From positions 1 through 33,518 of the forward strand of contig PLON01000015.1 in NCBI GenBank assembly GCA_003142095.1: a stretch of 33,518 nucleotides of DNA, read 5' to 3'. Source of the stretch: Acidimicrobiaceae bacterium (GTDB taxonomy: Bacteria > Actinomycetota > Acidimicrobiia > Acidimicrobiales > RAAP-2). The notes under the pieces were generated by a model. The model made no database searches. It was not told the DNA's origin and saw only the letters and a list, made by a program, of their open reading frames with translations. Below are positions 23,680 through 31,056 of this stretch, in pieces. Position 1 is the stretch's first letter. Each line of letters begins with the position of its first letter. The translations under genes and the position numbers were made by a program.

Positions 23680-23882
23680 TGGGCACGATTCTCTGGTGGG
23701 TACTCATCGTCGCGGGTGCCGCTTTCGAGCTGACCGCGCGAGTTCGCCCCACACTGGTCACGCCGCTCGCGCGTTTGGGCGCACGACTCGCGAGCCATCT
23801 TCCGCTGCGCGTGGCGTTATGGGCCGGATGGATCTTCGTGGGCCTTCACCTCTTTGCGCGCTACACGCTGCCCCGGCATTGA
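23679..23882 (+). CDS. Small membrane protein, DUF6186-like
   Basis: 67 residues with two hydrophobic segments (TILWWVLIVAGAAFEL and LRVALWAGWIFVGLHLFA), separated by a basic stretch. The WxGWHxxxR-type ending here is LWAGWIFVGLHLFARYTLP. This layout resembles small actinobacterial DUF6186 proteins, a recollection I cannot check. It begins on the last base of the preceding gene, and the two form an operon with the lipoprotein gene. Confidence 0.65.
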   Translation: MGTILWWVLIVAGAAFELTARVRPTLVTPLARLGARLASHLPLRVALWAGWIFVGLHLFARYTLPRH

Positions 23883-23921
23883 CGCGACAGATCGAACGGC
23901 GTCGTATGACAGACTGCCCTC

Positions 23922-24188
23922 ATGGGATCAGCAGGCGACAAACCGAGAAAGCCACGTCGACGTATGGCGAAAGTACCGCGCGGACTGGAGCCGAACAACC
24001 CGCCCCTGGCCGGTCTCACCAACTCTTCCGGCGGCACGTACGGTCCGCGCGTCGATCACGACGCCGCGAGTTCGCGCAGCTCGAACCTGGGACGATTCGG
24101 CCGGGCGTTCTTGTGGATCCTCGGGCGCCGTCGTCGCCCACCAGTCGATCCCAACACCGAAGCCGAGGCCGACACCGAGGCCGAATAA
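23922..24188 (+). CDS. Hypothetical polar protein
   Basis: 88 residues. It starts Gly/Ser/Lys/Arg-rich (GDKPRKPRRRMAKVPRG), has a central polar stretch and a short hydrophobic FGRAFLWILG, then a basic RRRR cluster and an acidic Glu/Ala/Asp/Thr tail. The third-position GC is high throughout, as in real genes here. No ribosome-binding site is seen before the ATG, and TTGACG about 40 bases upstream may belong to a promoter. No family recognised. Confidence 0.55.
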   Translation: MGSAGDKPRKPRRRMAKVPRGLEPNNPPLAGLTNSSGGTYGPRVDHDAASSRSSNLGRFGRAFLWILGRRRRPPVDPNTEAEADTEAE

Positions 24189-24230
24189 ATCTGTCGTAAA
24201 CCTGAGCGGCCGCACAGTTAGATTGAGCCA

Positions 24231-24755
24231 ATGGCCATCGAACACGACACGAAAGACTGGACCTGGGTTCTCGAACGGCCCTGCGAAGAGTGTGGCTTCA
24301 ACGCCGACAGCGTCGGGACCGACGTGCTCGCCGAGAAACTTCGCGACAGCGCTACACGGTGGTCAGCGGTGTTGTCGCGTGAGGACGTGCGAATACGTCC
24401 GAGTGAGAGCCAGTGGTCACCGCTCGAATACGCCTGTCACGTGCGCGACGTTTTCCTCGTCTGCTACGGACGACTCGTCCTCATGCTGGAGAACGACAAC
24501 CCCACCTTTGAGAACTGGGATCAAGATGAAACGGCGATCGAGGCGCGCTACTGCGATCAAGATCCCACCGACGTACGCGACGAACTCTGCGCCAGCGCAC
24601 GACGCTACGCCGACCGATTCGACACCCTTGAGGCCCCTCAGTGGTCGCGGCCGGGACTGCGCTCCAACGGCAGCGAATTCACGGTGGCGTCACTTGGACG
24701 CTATTCCCTGCACGACGTCGTCCACCACCTCTGGGACGTCGGCGCTCCGGTCTAG
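24231..24755 (+). CDS. DinB-superfamily protein
   Basis: 174 residues from the ATG at 24231. The four-helix DinB fold is suggested by WSPLEYACHVRDVFLVCYGRLVLML and a C-terminal LGRYSLHDVVHHLWDVG, which supply the three metal-binding His positions (CHVRD, then LHDVVHH). Family members are metal-dependent enzymes that act with thiols such as mycothiol or bacillithiol, or have unknown roles. Start has no clear Shine-Dalgarno sequence. It converges with the DUF885 gene. Confidence 0.8.
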   Translation: MAIEHDTKDWTWVLERPCEECGFNADSVGTDVLAEKLRDSATRWSAVLSREDVRIRPSESQWSPLEYACHVRDVFLVCYGRLVLMLENDNPTFENWDQDETAIEARYCDQDPTDVRDELCASARRYADRFDTLEAPQWSRPGLRSNGSEFTVASLGRYSLHDVVHHLWDVGAPV

Positions 24756-24762
24756 GGCGGCG

Positions 24763-26454
24763 TCACTCCCCGCGCCAGCCGCGCATTTCGTCTTCGAAGG
24801 GGTCGAGACCCATCGGACCGAGCGCCAAGGCGTGCGCGTGAAAACGTTTGAGCGAAAAGTCGTCGCCGAGTCGATGGCGAGCCTCTTCGCGCGAACGCAT
24901 CCATACCCGCTCACCCACCTTGTAGGAGATCGCCTGCGCCGGTAGTCCCAGGTAGCGCTCCACCTCCGAGACCGACATCTCGTGCGACTGAATGGCCCGC
25001 TCCTCGAGCACGGCGACCGCCATCTCCGGCGTCCACACGCGGCCCGAGCAGTCGCCGAGATCCGCGAGCTCCCCGAGGTCGTCGGGCGCGGGCAGTTGCA
25101 AGTGCATGCCGATGTCGACCATGACGCGCGCCGCGCGCAGCGCCTGACCCGCGAGGAATCCCATTTCCTCGCCGAGATCGTCGAAGAAACCGAGCTCGTC
25201 CATCAGACGTTCGGCGTAGAGGGCCCACCCTTCGCCGTACCCGCTCGTCCAAGCTTCGAGTCGGTGAAAGCGACTCTGGCGATCGGCTTCGAGGATCGAG
25301 GTCGCACACTGCAGGTGGTGGCCCGGCACGCCTTCGTGGTACCAGGTCGAGGCGTCACTCCACCAGGAGAAGGTCGTGGCGCCGAGCGTGGGGAACCACG
25401 TCGTGCCCGGTCGAGAGAGATCTTCGCTCGGTGGGATGTAATACGGCGCCGCCGCCGATCCTTCGGGCGCGAGTCGCGCGTCACAGAAGCGAATGCGCGG
25501 ATCGATATCGAAATGGACACCGTCGAGTTTTTCGATGGCTCCTTGAGTGAACGAAATGAGCCGACGCAAGAGTTCGTCGGTGCCGTCGATGAAGCGCGAG
25601 GGATCGTGGTCGAGGTGATCGGCCACCTCTACGAGACTCGTGGCGCCGGGTACGAGGGTATTGGCGATCTCCCACATGCGAGCATTGATGCGACGCAGAT
25701 CCGCGTAGCCCCATTTGTAGAGCTCGTCGAAGTCGAGGACGGCGCCGGTGAAGCTCTGTGACCAGACGCGGTAGCGGTCAATGCCACAAAAATCACGCTC
25801 GTTCGCTCGTGGCGCGAGTTCGTCGCGCAGCCACGCAGAGAGTTCACCGCACGCCGCGTCGGCGTCGTTCGCGGCCCGCACAAGTCGACCGTCGTCGTCG
25901 AGATTCGCCGTCACCGTCTTCGCAAAACGTGCGTAAGTACCCGTCGCGTAGGTCGCGGCCTGATCGGCCACCCCGAGCACATGGCGGCGCGACGCCAGTC
26001 GATCGCTGTTGGCGAGCCCTTCCAGAGTCGGTCGCCAACTCTCCAACGCGGAACGCACCTTCTCTAGTCGCGTCGAGATGATGGAGCGTTCCTCGTCACT
26101 CTCATGGCTCATCAGTTCGAACACTTGACGAATCTCCGACAACGGCGAGGTGAGCACGGAAAAGAGCCGCTCGGACTCTCCGGACTCGAGCAGACCGCGA
26201 CGAGTCTCAAGTCGCTCGCGCATAACGGCCAGTGCGATGCGGTCAATCTCGTCGCTCGCCGACAGTGTGTCGAGACGATCGCAGTGCTCTCTCGTGGCCG
26301 CAAGATGCTTCGCGGTGGCGTCGGGCGAGAAGTCCGGTAAGAACTCGTCGTAGTCGATAATCCCCGAGCCGGTAGCGAAGATGGGATCGAGTTGAGCGTC
26401 GTGCTCGACGATGGTATTCGCGTACGCGAACACGTCAGAACGATGTTCAGTCAT
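24763..26454 (-). CDS. DUF885 family metallopeptidase-like protein
   Basis: 563 residues, the usual length of DUF885 proteins. The signature is WYHEGVPGHHLQC near residue 375, in which the HEGxPGHH provides metal-binding residues, followed by EGWALYAERLMDELGFF and a long C-terminal helical part with DLGELADLGDCS. No signal peptide, so it is probably cytoplasmic. Members are thought to be zinc peptidases, but few are characterised. The large antisense frames over this gene are codon-structure shadows. Confidence 0.9.
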   Translation of the reverse strand: MTEHRSDVFAYANTIVEHDAQLDPIFATGSGIIDYDEFLPDFSPDATAKHLAATREHCDRLDTLSASDEIDRIALAVMRERLETRRGLLESGESERLFSVLTSPLSEIRQVFELMSHESDEERSIISTRLEKVRSALESWRPTLEGLANSDRLASRRHVLGVADQAATYATGTYARFAKTVTANLDDDGRLVRAANDADAACGELSAWLRDELAPRANERDFCGIDRYRVWSQSFTGAVLDFDELYKWGYADLRRINARMWEIANTLVPGATSLVEVADHLDHDPSRFIDGTDELLRRLISFTQGAIEKLDGVHFDIDPRIRFCDARLAPEGSAAAPYYIPPSEDLSRPGTTWFPTLGATTFSWWSDASTWYHEGVPGHHLQCATSILEADRQSRFHRLEAWTSGYGEGWALYAERLMDELGFFDDLGEEMGFLAGQALRAARVMVDIGMHLQLPAPDDLGELADLGDCSGRVWTPEMAVAVLEERAIQSHEMSVSEVERYLGLPAQAISYKVGERVWMRSREEARHRLGDDFSLKRFHAHALALGPMGLDPFEDEMRGWRGE

Positions 26455-26487
26455 GGAGCGTTGAGGTCATGGTGACCCTCAGGATAC

Positions 26488-26607
26488 TCAACCCGATGAT
26501 TCGTCGATAGAGGTGACCGGTCCGTTCCACGACCACTGGGGCATGGCGAGACCGAGGAAGGCATCGCTTCCGCCAACGAATTCGTAGACGGATTGACGTT
26601 CGCCCAT
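26488..26607 (-). CDS. 39-residue ORF with truncated-haemoglobin-like start
   Basis: The ATG at 26607 has an excellent ribosome-binding site, AAGGAGGT, ending three bases before it, stronger than that of any neighbour. The peptide begins MGERQSVYEFVGGSDAFLGL, which fits the first helix of group II truncated haemoglobins (...YE.VGG...F..L), then MPQWSWNGPVTSIDESSG and a stop. No heme-binding residues are possible in so short a chain. It is either a truncated globin remnant or a true micropeptide. A DosR-type box lies 77-96 bases upstream. Confidence 0.5.
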   Translation of the reverse strand: MGERQSVYEFVGGSDAFLGLAMPQWSWNGPVTSIDESSG

Positions 26608-26683
26608 TCGACCTCCTTCGTTCATTATGGCGCGAGTCCCGGCTGCGCCGTACAGCCCTGAAAAAGTGGCGAATGTCCCCCCG

Positions 26684-26703
26684 CTCGGGACTTTCGTCCC
26701 TAA
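26684..26703. promoter_or_regulatory. DosR/DevR-type dormancy box
   Basis: The site reads CTCGGGACTTTCGTCCCTAA. Against the mycobacterial consensus TTSGGGACTWWAGTCCCSAA, 17 of 20 positions agree, and the core GGGAC-N4-GTCCC is perfect. A further GTCCC half-site (26675-26679) lies just left of it. It is central in the gap between the minus-strand 39-codon ORF and the plus-strand 103-codon gene, 77-112 bases from each start, and a DosR-like regulator is encoded 400 bases away. Binding is inferred. Confidence 0.75.
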
Positions 26704-26795
26704 CGTACCGCGTCGACACGAGCGAATACTGAATTCGTGACGTATCCCGGATGCGTCACGGGCTCATCTGAACAAAGCGCGAGGAGGCCAACTCC

Positions 26796-27107
26796 ATGTA
26801 CGTCCAACTACTGACCGATGCACTAGACGAGTGGGTGGTGGCCTCTGATCGTCACGACGTCGTCGCTCACGTCGTCGCGTGTCGCACGCAGATGCTTCTC
26901 ACGTCGCCGCGCAGCGGCGAACCCGCGTACCGAGCGCTCGCGGCTCAGGTTTCGTACGATCGATCGCTCATCAAACTCTGCGGGATTTTCGACATTGCGA
27001 CGTCGGTCGACAACTTCACCAACCCCCTCGCCGAGCGCCGTCGACTCGAGCAAGAACTCGCCCTCGCGGGGCTCGATTTCGCGGAACTCTCGAGCGCCGG
27101 ACTTTAG
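26796..27107 (+). CDS. Hypothetical protein, predicted DosR-box target
   Basis: 103 residues; the ATG follows GAGGAGG at eight bases, a strong ribosome-binding site. The protein is soluble and probably helical: MYVQLLTDALDEWVV, VVAHVVACRTQMLL, ALAAQVSYDRSLIKLCGIFDI, and a C-terminal ERRRLEQELALAGLDF. Its three Cys/Asp/Arg-containing segments suggest a conserved, structured protein rather than a random frame. It converges with the regulator gene, overlapping it by four bases. The upstream GGGAC-N4-GTCCC box suggests induction by the neighbouring regulator. I do not recognise a named family. Confidence 0.75.
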   Translation: MYVQLLTDALDEWVVASDRHDVVAHVVACRTQMLLTSPRSGEPAYRALAAQVSYDRSLIKLCGIFDIATSVDNFTNPLAERRRLEQELALAGLDFAELSSAGL

Positions 27108-27760
27108 ATCTGCGTTCGCGGCGCCTCGGCGCCCTTCAGCTTCGTCACATACACGGCCGCCTCGGTGCGATTGCTCATGTTGAGTTTGTTGAGAAGCCCG
27201 GTCATGTAGTTCTTTACCGTCTTCTCCGAGAGGAACATGGACTCGGCGATCTCTCGATTCGTGAGTCCTTCGGCGATGAAGTCGAGGAGTCGGCGTTCTT
27301 GGGGAGAAAGCGCTGCGAGTTCCGATCGAGGTTGGGGAGGATTAGCGATTCGTTCGACCACTCGCGCCACGGCGCGTGGATCCATCAGAGACGCACCGCC
27401 CGCTACTTTCTTCACGTCCTCAATGAGGTCGCGGGCACGAATCTGCTTAAGGACGTAGCCGGCCGCCCCCGCCATCACGCTCGCGTAGAGAGCTTCGTCG
27501 TCGGCGAAACTCGTGAGCATCAGACAGACGATCTCGGGATGCGACGACCGCACTTCTCGACAGACCTCAATGCCGCTACCGTCGTCGAGCCGCACATCCA
27601 AGATTGCGACGTCGGGTTTCACGACAGGGATTCGAGCCAAGGCTTCGGCGACCGACGATGCCTGGCCAACGACTTCGATGTCGTCGTCAGTTTCGAGCAG
27701 GCTGATCACTCCTTCTCGAACCATTTCGTGGTCATCGAGAAGAAAGACGCGTATTGCCAT
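27104..27760 (-). CDS. dosR: DosR/DevR-like response regulator (NarL/LuxR family)
   Basis: 218 residues. The receiver domain has the acidic pair Asp9-Asp10, phosphorylation site Asp55 (VAILDVRL), Thr83 and Lys105. The LuxR-type helix-turn-helix is EGLTNREIAESMFLSEKTVKNYMTGLLNKL. The stretch SVAEALARIPVVKPDVAILDVRL and the recognition helix SEKTVKNY (Lys180, Lys183, Asn184) are very close to mycobacterial DosR, whose recognition residues sit in the same order. A matching DNA box is nearby. No histidine kinase (DosS/DosT type) is in this window, so the sensor must be elsewhere. Start ATG at 27760; GGAG two bases before it is too close to be a good ribosome-binding site. Confidence 0.88.
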   Translation of the reverse strand: MAIRVFLLDDHEMVREGVISLLETDDDIEVVGQASSVAEALARIPVVKPDVAILDVRLDDGSGIEVCREVRSSHPEIVCLMLTSFADDEALYASVMAGAAGYVLKQIRARDLIEDVKKVAGGASLMDPRAVARVVERIANPPQPRSELAALSPQERRLLDFIAEGLTNREIAESMFLSEKTVKNYMTGLLNKLNMSNRTEAAVYVTKLKGAEAPRTQI

Positions 27761-27876
27761 AGCTCCATTGTGTCAGCAACGTGGCTCGACGTGTGAAGGA
27801 CACCTCACCCGCCCGCCATACGGGCCTCGTGAGTACCGTCGTGGCGCCATACCGCAGGATTGACGACGCCTTAAAG

Positions 27877-28548
27877 TTACGTCGCCTTCTCGCTCGCCAT
27901 GCTCGCGATCATCCCGGGCACCAGCGCCTTCGAACCGACGCCGATGCTGATGACCGGGTGCAGGCTCGGCGCCAGCCAGCGCATCACCCGATCGAGAACT
28001 CCTTCGGGAATGGCGACGCAGCCCTCCGTCGCAGAACCAAAACTCACGTGCAGGAAGAATCCACTGCCGGCGCCCTTCACGACGGGGTTCATGTTGTAGT
28101 TGATGACCACGGCGTGGGCGTAGGCGACGCCGGAGTAGTAGAGGTTCTCCGAATTCCCTCCCGGTGAGACGCGGCTCACCACGAGGCGGTTGTAGTGAGG
28201 CGACGCCGGGTTCTCATCCCACCAATCGTCCGGTCCGACGTGCACGTACGACAGACGGGTGCCGTTATCGGGTTGGTTGCCAAATGCCTGGGTCAGTGTG
28301 AAGACACCGACGGGGGTACGACCGAGTCCTTCGCGAGTGGGTCGCACGCCATTCACCCCGACCCACGCTACGACGGCGGGAAACACCTGCACGTAGTGAC
28401 CGTCACTCGCGAGACGCCACGTACGAAGTACGGCGGTCTGCGACAGCGGCGTCGCCGCTTCGACAGTGATGACCTGACCGGGCAAAGATGCGGCGCTTGC
28501 CGACCTCGAAAAGATGGCGAGTGCTCCGAGCACGCTGACCACCACCAC
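27877..28548 (-). CDS. Exported L,D-transpeptidase-family (YkuD) protein
   Basis: 223 residues with a GTG start at 28548; the frame is open further upstream with basic residues, so the signal peptide may begin earlier. Hydrophobic VVVSVLGALAIFS then SASAASLPG gives a likely cleavage near residue 19. The YkuD active-site region is GSGFFLHVSFGSATEGCVAIPE, with His167 and catalytic Cys177 (the G-C of H...[ST]xGC). Such enzymes crosslink peptidoglycan or attach proteins to it. HVSFG/GC lacks the usual SHGC serine-histidine pair directly before the Cys, as in the subfamily related to uncharacterised exported proteins. Role therefore tentative. Confidence 0.85.
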   Translation of the reverse strand: MVVVSVLGALAIFSRSASAASLPGQVITVEAATPLSQTAVLRTWRLASDGHYVQVFPAVVAWVGVNGVRPTREGLGRTPVGVFTLTQAFGNQPDNGTRLSYVHVGPDDWWDENPASPHYNRLVVSRVSPGGNSENLYYSGVAYAHAVVINYNMNPVVKGAGSGFFLHVSFGSATEGCVAIPEGVLDRVMRWLAPSLHPVISIGVGSKALVPGMIASMASEKAT

Positions 28549-28603
28549 AGCGCTACGTATCGACGCATGACAACGTGTGCGGGCGACCCGGTATCGTCCC
28601 TCA

Positions 28604-28996
28604 TCAGGGGGTTTCGTCAGCCGGGTCCGCGTCGTCTTCGCCCATGAAGTGGGGGTTGAAAATGAACCCGATGATCGAGCCGTCGGGCGTCCTCACCGAG
28701 GCCGTAATGATTCCTTCGCCCACGTCGGTCGGCTCGGCGTCTAACGTCGCGCCCGCTTCTAAGGCCGAATCGACGGCAGCGTTCACGTCGTCCACGCCCC
28801 AATAGGTCAGCGCACCCTCTGCGGGATCGGCGTCGGGCAACAGTCCGAGCTCGTAACCCCCTGGATCGAACCCCACGTAGAACGGCTCATCGAAATAGGG
28901 CTCGAAACCGAGAAACTCCGTCCACCACTGTTTGGCCGCCTCAAGATCCGGCGCGGGGTAGATCACGGTTCGAAGCCCTAACAGTTCTGTGCTCAT
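28604..28996 (-). CDS. VOC (glyoxalase) family protein
   Basis: 130 residues. LRTVIYPAPDLEAAKQWWTEFLG and DEPFYVGFDPGGYELGLLPD form the first module, and YWGVDDVNAAVDSALEAGATLD with DPDGSIIGFIFNPHF-type TPDGSIIGFIFN the second, as in Glyoxalase/bleomycin-resistance proteins. The active-site Glu of the family is seen in YELGL. An acidic C-terminal tail of about 12 residues follows. Substrate unknown. Its start lies close to, and divergent from, no other gene; downstream lies the YkuD gene on the same strand after 55 bases. Confidence 0.88.
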   Translation of the reverse strand: MSTELLGLRTVIYPAPDLEAAKQWWTEFLGFEPYFDEPFYVGFDPGGYELGLLPDADPAEGALTYWGVDDVNAAVDSALEAGATLDAEPTDVGEGIITASVRTPDGSIIGFIFNPHFMGEDDADPADETP

Positions 28997-29039
28997 GGAC
29001 CTTGTCTACCAGTACTTGCGCGCATGCGACGACAGACAC

Positions 29040-29477
29040 CTACGACTCAAATTCCACCAGGCGAATCAGCGCTCGATGGGCCGCCGCGCGCACGCGCGCC
29101 ACGTCGTCGTCCAGAAGTACGGTCATCGCGTCGTGCGCGTCTTCGAGACGACGTTGAGCGACGACCTTGGCGGACATTTCTCGAACCCGCCACGAAGTAT
29201 CGTTCGCGCCCTCGACGACCACACGTGTCGCCGAGCGATCCCACGCGTACAGGAGACCGCGCATCGCCCAGACACGGGGCCAGTAACCACTCACCCCGCC
29301 CGCACCACCGCTGAGGACCGTGGCAGCCGCCGGACCGGCGAGCACCATCAATGTCACTTCGTCGATCCCGCGGCCACTCAAGATCGCGACGCATTCGCCG
29401 GCCACGTGTTTCTCACCTCGGCGCTGAGACTCGAATTCAATGCTCTGTCGCGACGTTAGTCCCCACTCACTCGCCAT
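29040..29477 (-). CDS. HEAT-repeat protein
   Basis: 145 residues from the ATG at 29477. The C-terminal half has two tandem HEAT-like helical repeats: DTSWRVREMSAKVVAQRRLEDAHDAMTVLLDDDVARVRAAAHRALIRL (in part), with the usual V-R-x-x-A and D-V-x-x-V-R-x-A-A-x-x-A-L spacing. The N-terminal half is Gly/Ala-rich and less regular. HEAT repeats mediate protein binding; partner unknown. It follows the DUF664 gene closely on the same strand, so they may be co-transcribed. Confidence 0.7.
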   Translation of the reverse strand: MASEWGLTSRQSIEFESQRRGEKHVAGECVAILSGRGIDEVTLMVLAGPAAATVLSGGAGGVSGYWPRVWAMRGLLYAWDRSATRVVVEGANDTSWRVREMSAKVVAQRRLEDAHDAMTVLLDDDVARVRAAAHRALIRLVEFES

Positions 29478-29491
29478 AACCACCGGACCCG

Positions 29492-29998
29492 CTACTGGCT
29501 GGTCGAGCCACCAGCGAGTTCGGCCACGATGTCGAGGTGTCCGACGTGTCGCGCGTACTCCTGGAGAAGGTGAAACAGGATGCGCTCCAGAGTCGCTGGT
29601 TCGGCCCCGTCCCAGCGCGCTCCGGGTTGGCCCACGGCGTCAAGACTATTGGCGCGAATGATCTTGCGCGAGCGAAAGCCCTGGGCACGTAACTCGCCAA
29701 TGACCGTCTCGCGTGACTCATCCGCAGCGACGTACCAGCGGCCATCGCGGTTGTCGCCCCACGGGTCTTTCACCTGTTGACCTTCGAATCCCCATTCGAG
29801 CCAGCGCATCTCGACGAACGTCAGATGGCGCAGAAGTTCGAGCGGCGTCCAGCCCGACGCCAGTCGACTTGAACGCACCTCGCTCTCGGAGAGACTTTCG
29901 ACACGCGAGATCACGCCCGAGCGAAAGTAGTCGAGGTACCCGACGAAAACTTCGGTGCGTGACGAGATGGGCAGGGTTGGTTCGGGAAAGACGTCCAT
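29492..29998 (-). CDS. DUF664 (DinB-superfamily) protein
   Basis: 168 residues from the ATG at 29998; the longer frame to 30355 overlaps the regulator gene and is not protein-like. WTPLELLRHLTFVEMRWLEWGFEG and LERILFHLLQEYARHVGHLDIVAEL hold the three His of the DinB metal site (LRHL, ARHVGHLD). This is the actinobacterial DUF664 layout, related to mycothiol-dependent isomerases and transferases. It is the second DinB-fold protein in the window (the other is at 24231), but they are too different to be recent duplicates. Function unknown. Confidence 0.85.
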   Translation of the reverse strand: MDVFPEPTLPISSRTEVFVGYLDYFRSGVISRVESLSESEVRSSRLASGWTPLELLRHLTFVEMRWLEWGFEGQQVKDPWGDNRDGRWYVAADESRETVIGELRAQGFRSRKIIRANSLDAVGQPGARWDGAEPATLERILFHLLQEYARHVGHLDIVAELAGGSTSQ

Positions 29999-30035
29999 GG
30001 TGACAGTATGGTCCGCCCCTGTGTCAGTTCGCCCG

Positions 30036-30704
30036 TTAGATCGTCTGCACCCAGATGAGTCGCGCCGCCTCAAGCGAGAGGGTAAGGTCCGCGCCAGCCA
30101 CGGTGAGGGCCACGTCGTTCGGGCCGACATTGGACTCGATGACGCCAACTTCGCTGCCTTCGTGTATTGCGTGCTCGGCCAACATTGAGAGCAGCGCAGG
30201 CGCTTCGTGTTCGGCCACTTCGGAGATGCGCCGCACCGTCGCGGGTGTCCCCGGTTCGAGGTCCGCGAGCGCGACGAGCACGCCGTAGTGCGCGTCGCGT
30301 CCCGGGATGACGTTGCCGTGGGGACACGTGGCCGGCGAACCCATGGAGATGTCAATCTGGTCGACCACGGCGTCAGAGATAGCCGAAGAAATGCGATCCG
30401 CCTCGATATCGGCCGTCGCCCAATCGAAGCCGAGTACGTCGGTCAGCCAGCGTTCAAGGATTCGATGACGTCGTACCAGACTCGTCGCGGTGGCGGTGCC
30501 AACCTCGGTGAGTGTCACGCTGCGGTCCGAGCTGATGTCGATCCATCCGTCGCGCTTCAGCCGTACGAGCGCGTTACTCACGGTCGGCGCGCTCACCGAT
30601 AACCAGTAGGCGAGTCGACTGGGTCGAACGACCTCGCCTTCCGCGGCGATGTAGTAAATCGCCTCAAGATACTTGTCGACGGTCTCGGTGTGACTGGTCG
30701 TCAT
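30036..30704 (-). CDS. DtxR/MntR-family regulator with altered metal-binding residues
   Basis: 222 residues. The N-terminal winged helix is DKYLEAIYYIAAEGEVVRPSRLAYWLSVSAPTVSNALVRL with wing DISSDRSVTLTEVG, followed by the dimerisation domain TSLVRRHRILERWLTDVLGFDW and CPHGNVIPG (127-135). The C-terminal SH3/FeoA-like domain is present. Compared with IdeR/DtxR, the ligands Met10, Cys102, Glu105 and His106 are replaced by Lys11, Asp103, Ser106 and Ser107; only His80 (RRHRI) is kept. Metal sensing may therefore be lost or differ. Its target could be a transporter outside this window. Confidence 0.87.
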   Translation of the reverse strand: MTTSHTETVDKYLEAIYYIAAEGEVVRPSRLAYWLSVSAPTVSNALVRLKRDGWIDISSDRSVTLTEVGTATATSLVRRHRILERWLTDVLGFDWATADIEADRISSAISDAVVDQIDISMGSPATCPHGNVIPGRDAHYGVLVALADLEPGTPATVRRISEVAEHEAPALLSMLAEHAIHEGSEVGVIESNVGPNDVALTVAGADLTLSLEAARLIWVQTI

Positions 30705-30782
30705 CGAATCACGTCGCCCCGTGACGCAGCAGTTACTCGCGCGAGTCTCATGCTTGGTTGCGCGACTGCCATTTAGTCGACG

Positions 30783-30986
30783 CTAACGAGTGAATCCCGA
30801 CGCTGTCAACGCGACGCCGAGGCGCTCTTCGCTGACGTCGCTGACGACGACGCCCGCCTCACGAATTTTCTCGACGTCTTCGTCGAGACTGTCCGTTTCG
30901 AGAAGAAGCCCCTTCAGCGATCCCAGAGCCATGGTCGGAAACCAGGTCACCAGCTTGAGGGTGGTCTGGGCGTCCGGGGGAAAAGG
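30783..30986 (-). pseudogene. Remnant of a VOC (glyoxalase) gene
   Basis: On the minus strand, reading from 30986 to a TAG at 30783-30785, the frame gives PPDAQTTLKLVTWFPTM, then ALGSLKGLLLETDSLDEDVEKIREAG. This matches the second half of glyoxalase-type proteins (L.TWF..MPPGSL.GLVLET.D.D..V..LR..G). A TGA stop lies directly upstream, so the N-terminal half is absent. At the C-terminus, the usual PWG...F.DPDGNG has drifted (ERLGVALTASGFTR). No functional gene remains. It accounts for most of the gap between the DtxR-like gene and the MFS gene. Confidence 0.65.
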
Positions 30987-31013
30987 TCACGGGTTTCCTA
31001 AGAGCCGATATAA

Positions 31014-31031
31014 TTGCTTGTAAGTAAGCAA
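31014..31031 (+). promoter_or_regulatory. Putative MarR operator upstream of the MFS exporter operon
   Basis: TTGCTT-GTAAGT-AAGCAA is a perfect inverted repeat 26 bases before the MFS start. It follows TATAAT (31009-31014), a perfect -10 consensus one position away, so a bound protein would block RNA polymerase. The MarR-type regulator at the end of the operon is the obvious binder. MarR sites are commonly such near-palindromes of 16-20 bases. Confidence 0.65.
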
Positions 31032-31056
31032 CTAAATTGGCTGAAACGGTAGGTAT

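Noticed and set aside
23854-24945. 363-codon plus-strand frame
   Set aside because: It overlaps the 23922 and 24231 genes in another frame, is Arg/Ser/Thr/Pro-rich as out-of-frame high-GC frames are, and has no family resemblance.
26455-26719. 90-codon minus-strand frame at 26447-26719
   Set aside because: Arg-rich, crosses the DosR box and overlaps the better-supported 39-codon ORF in another frame.
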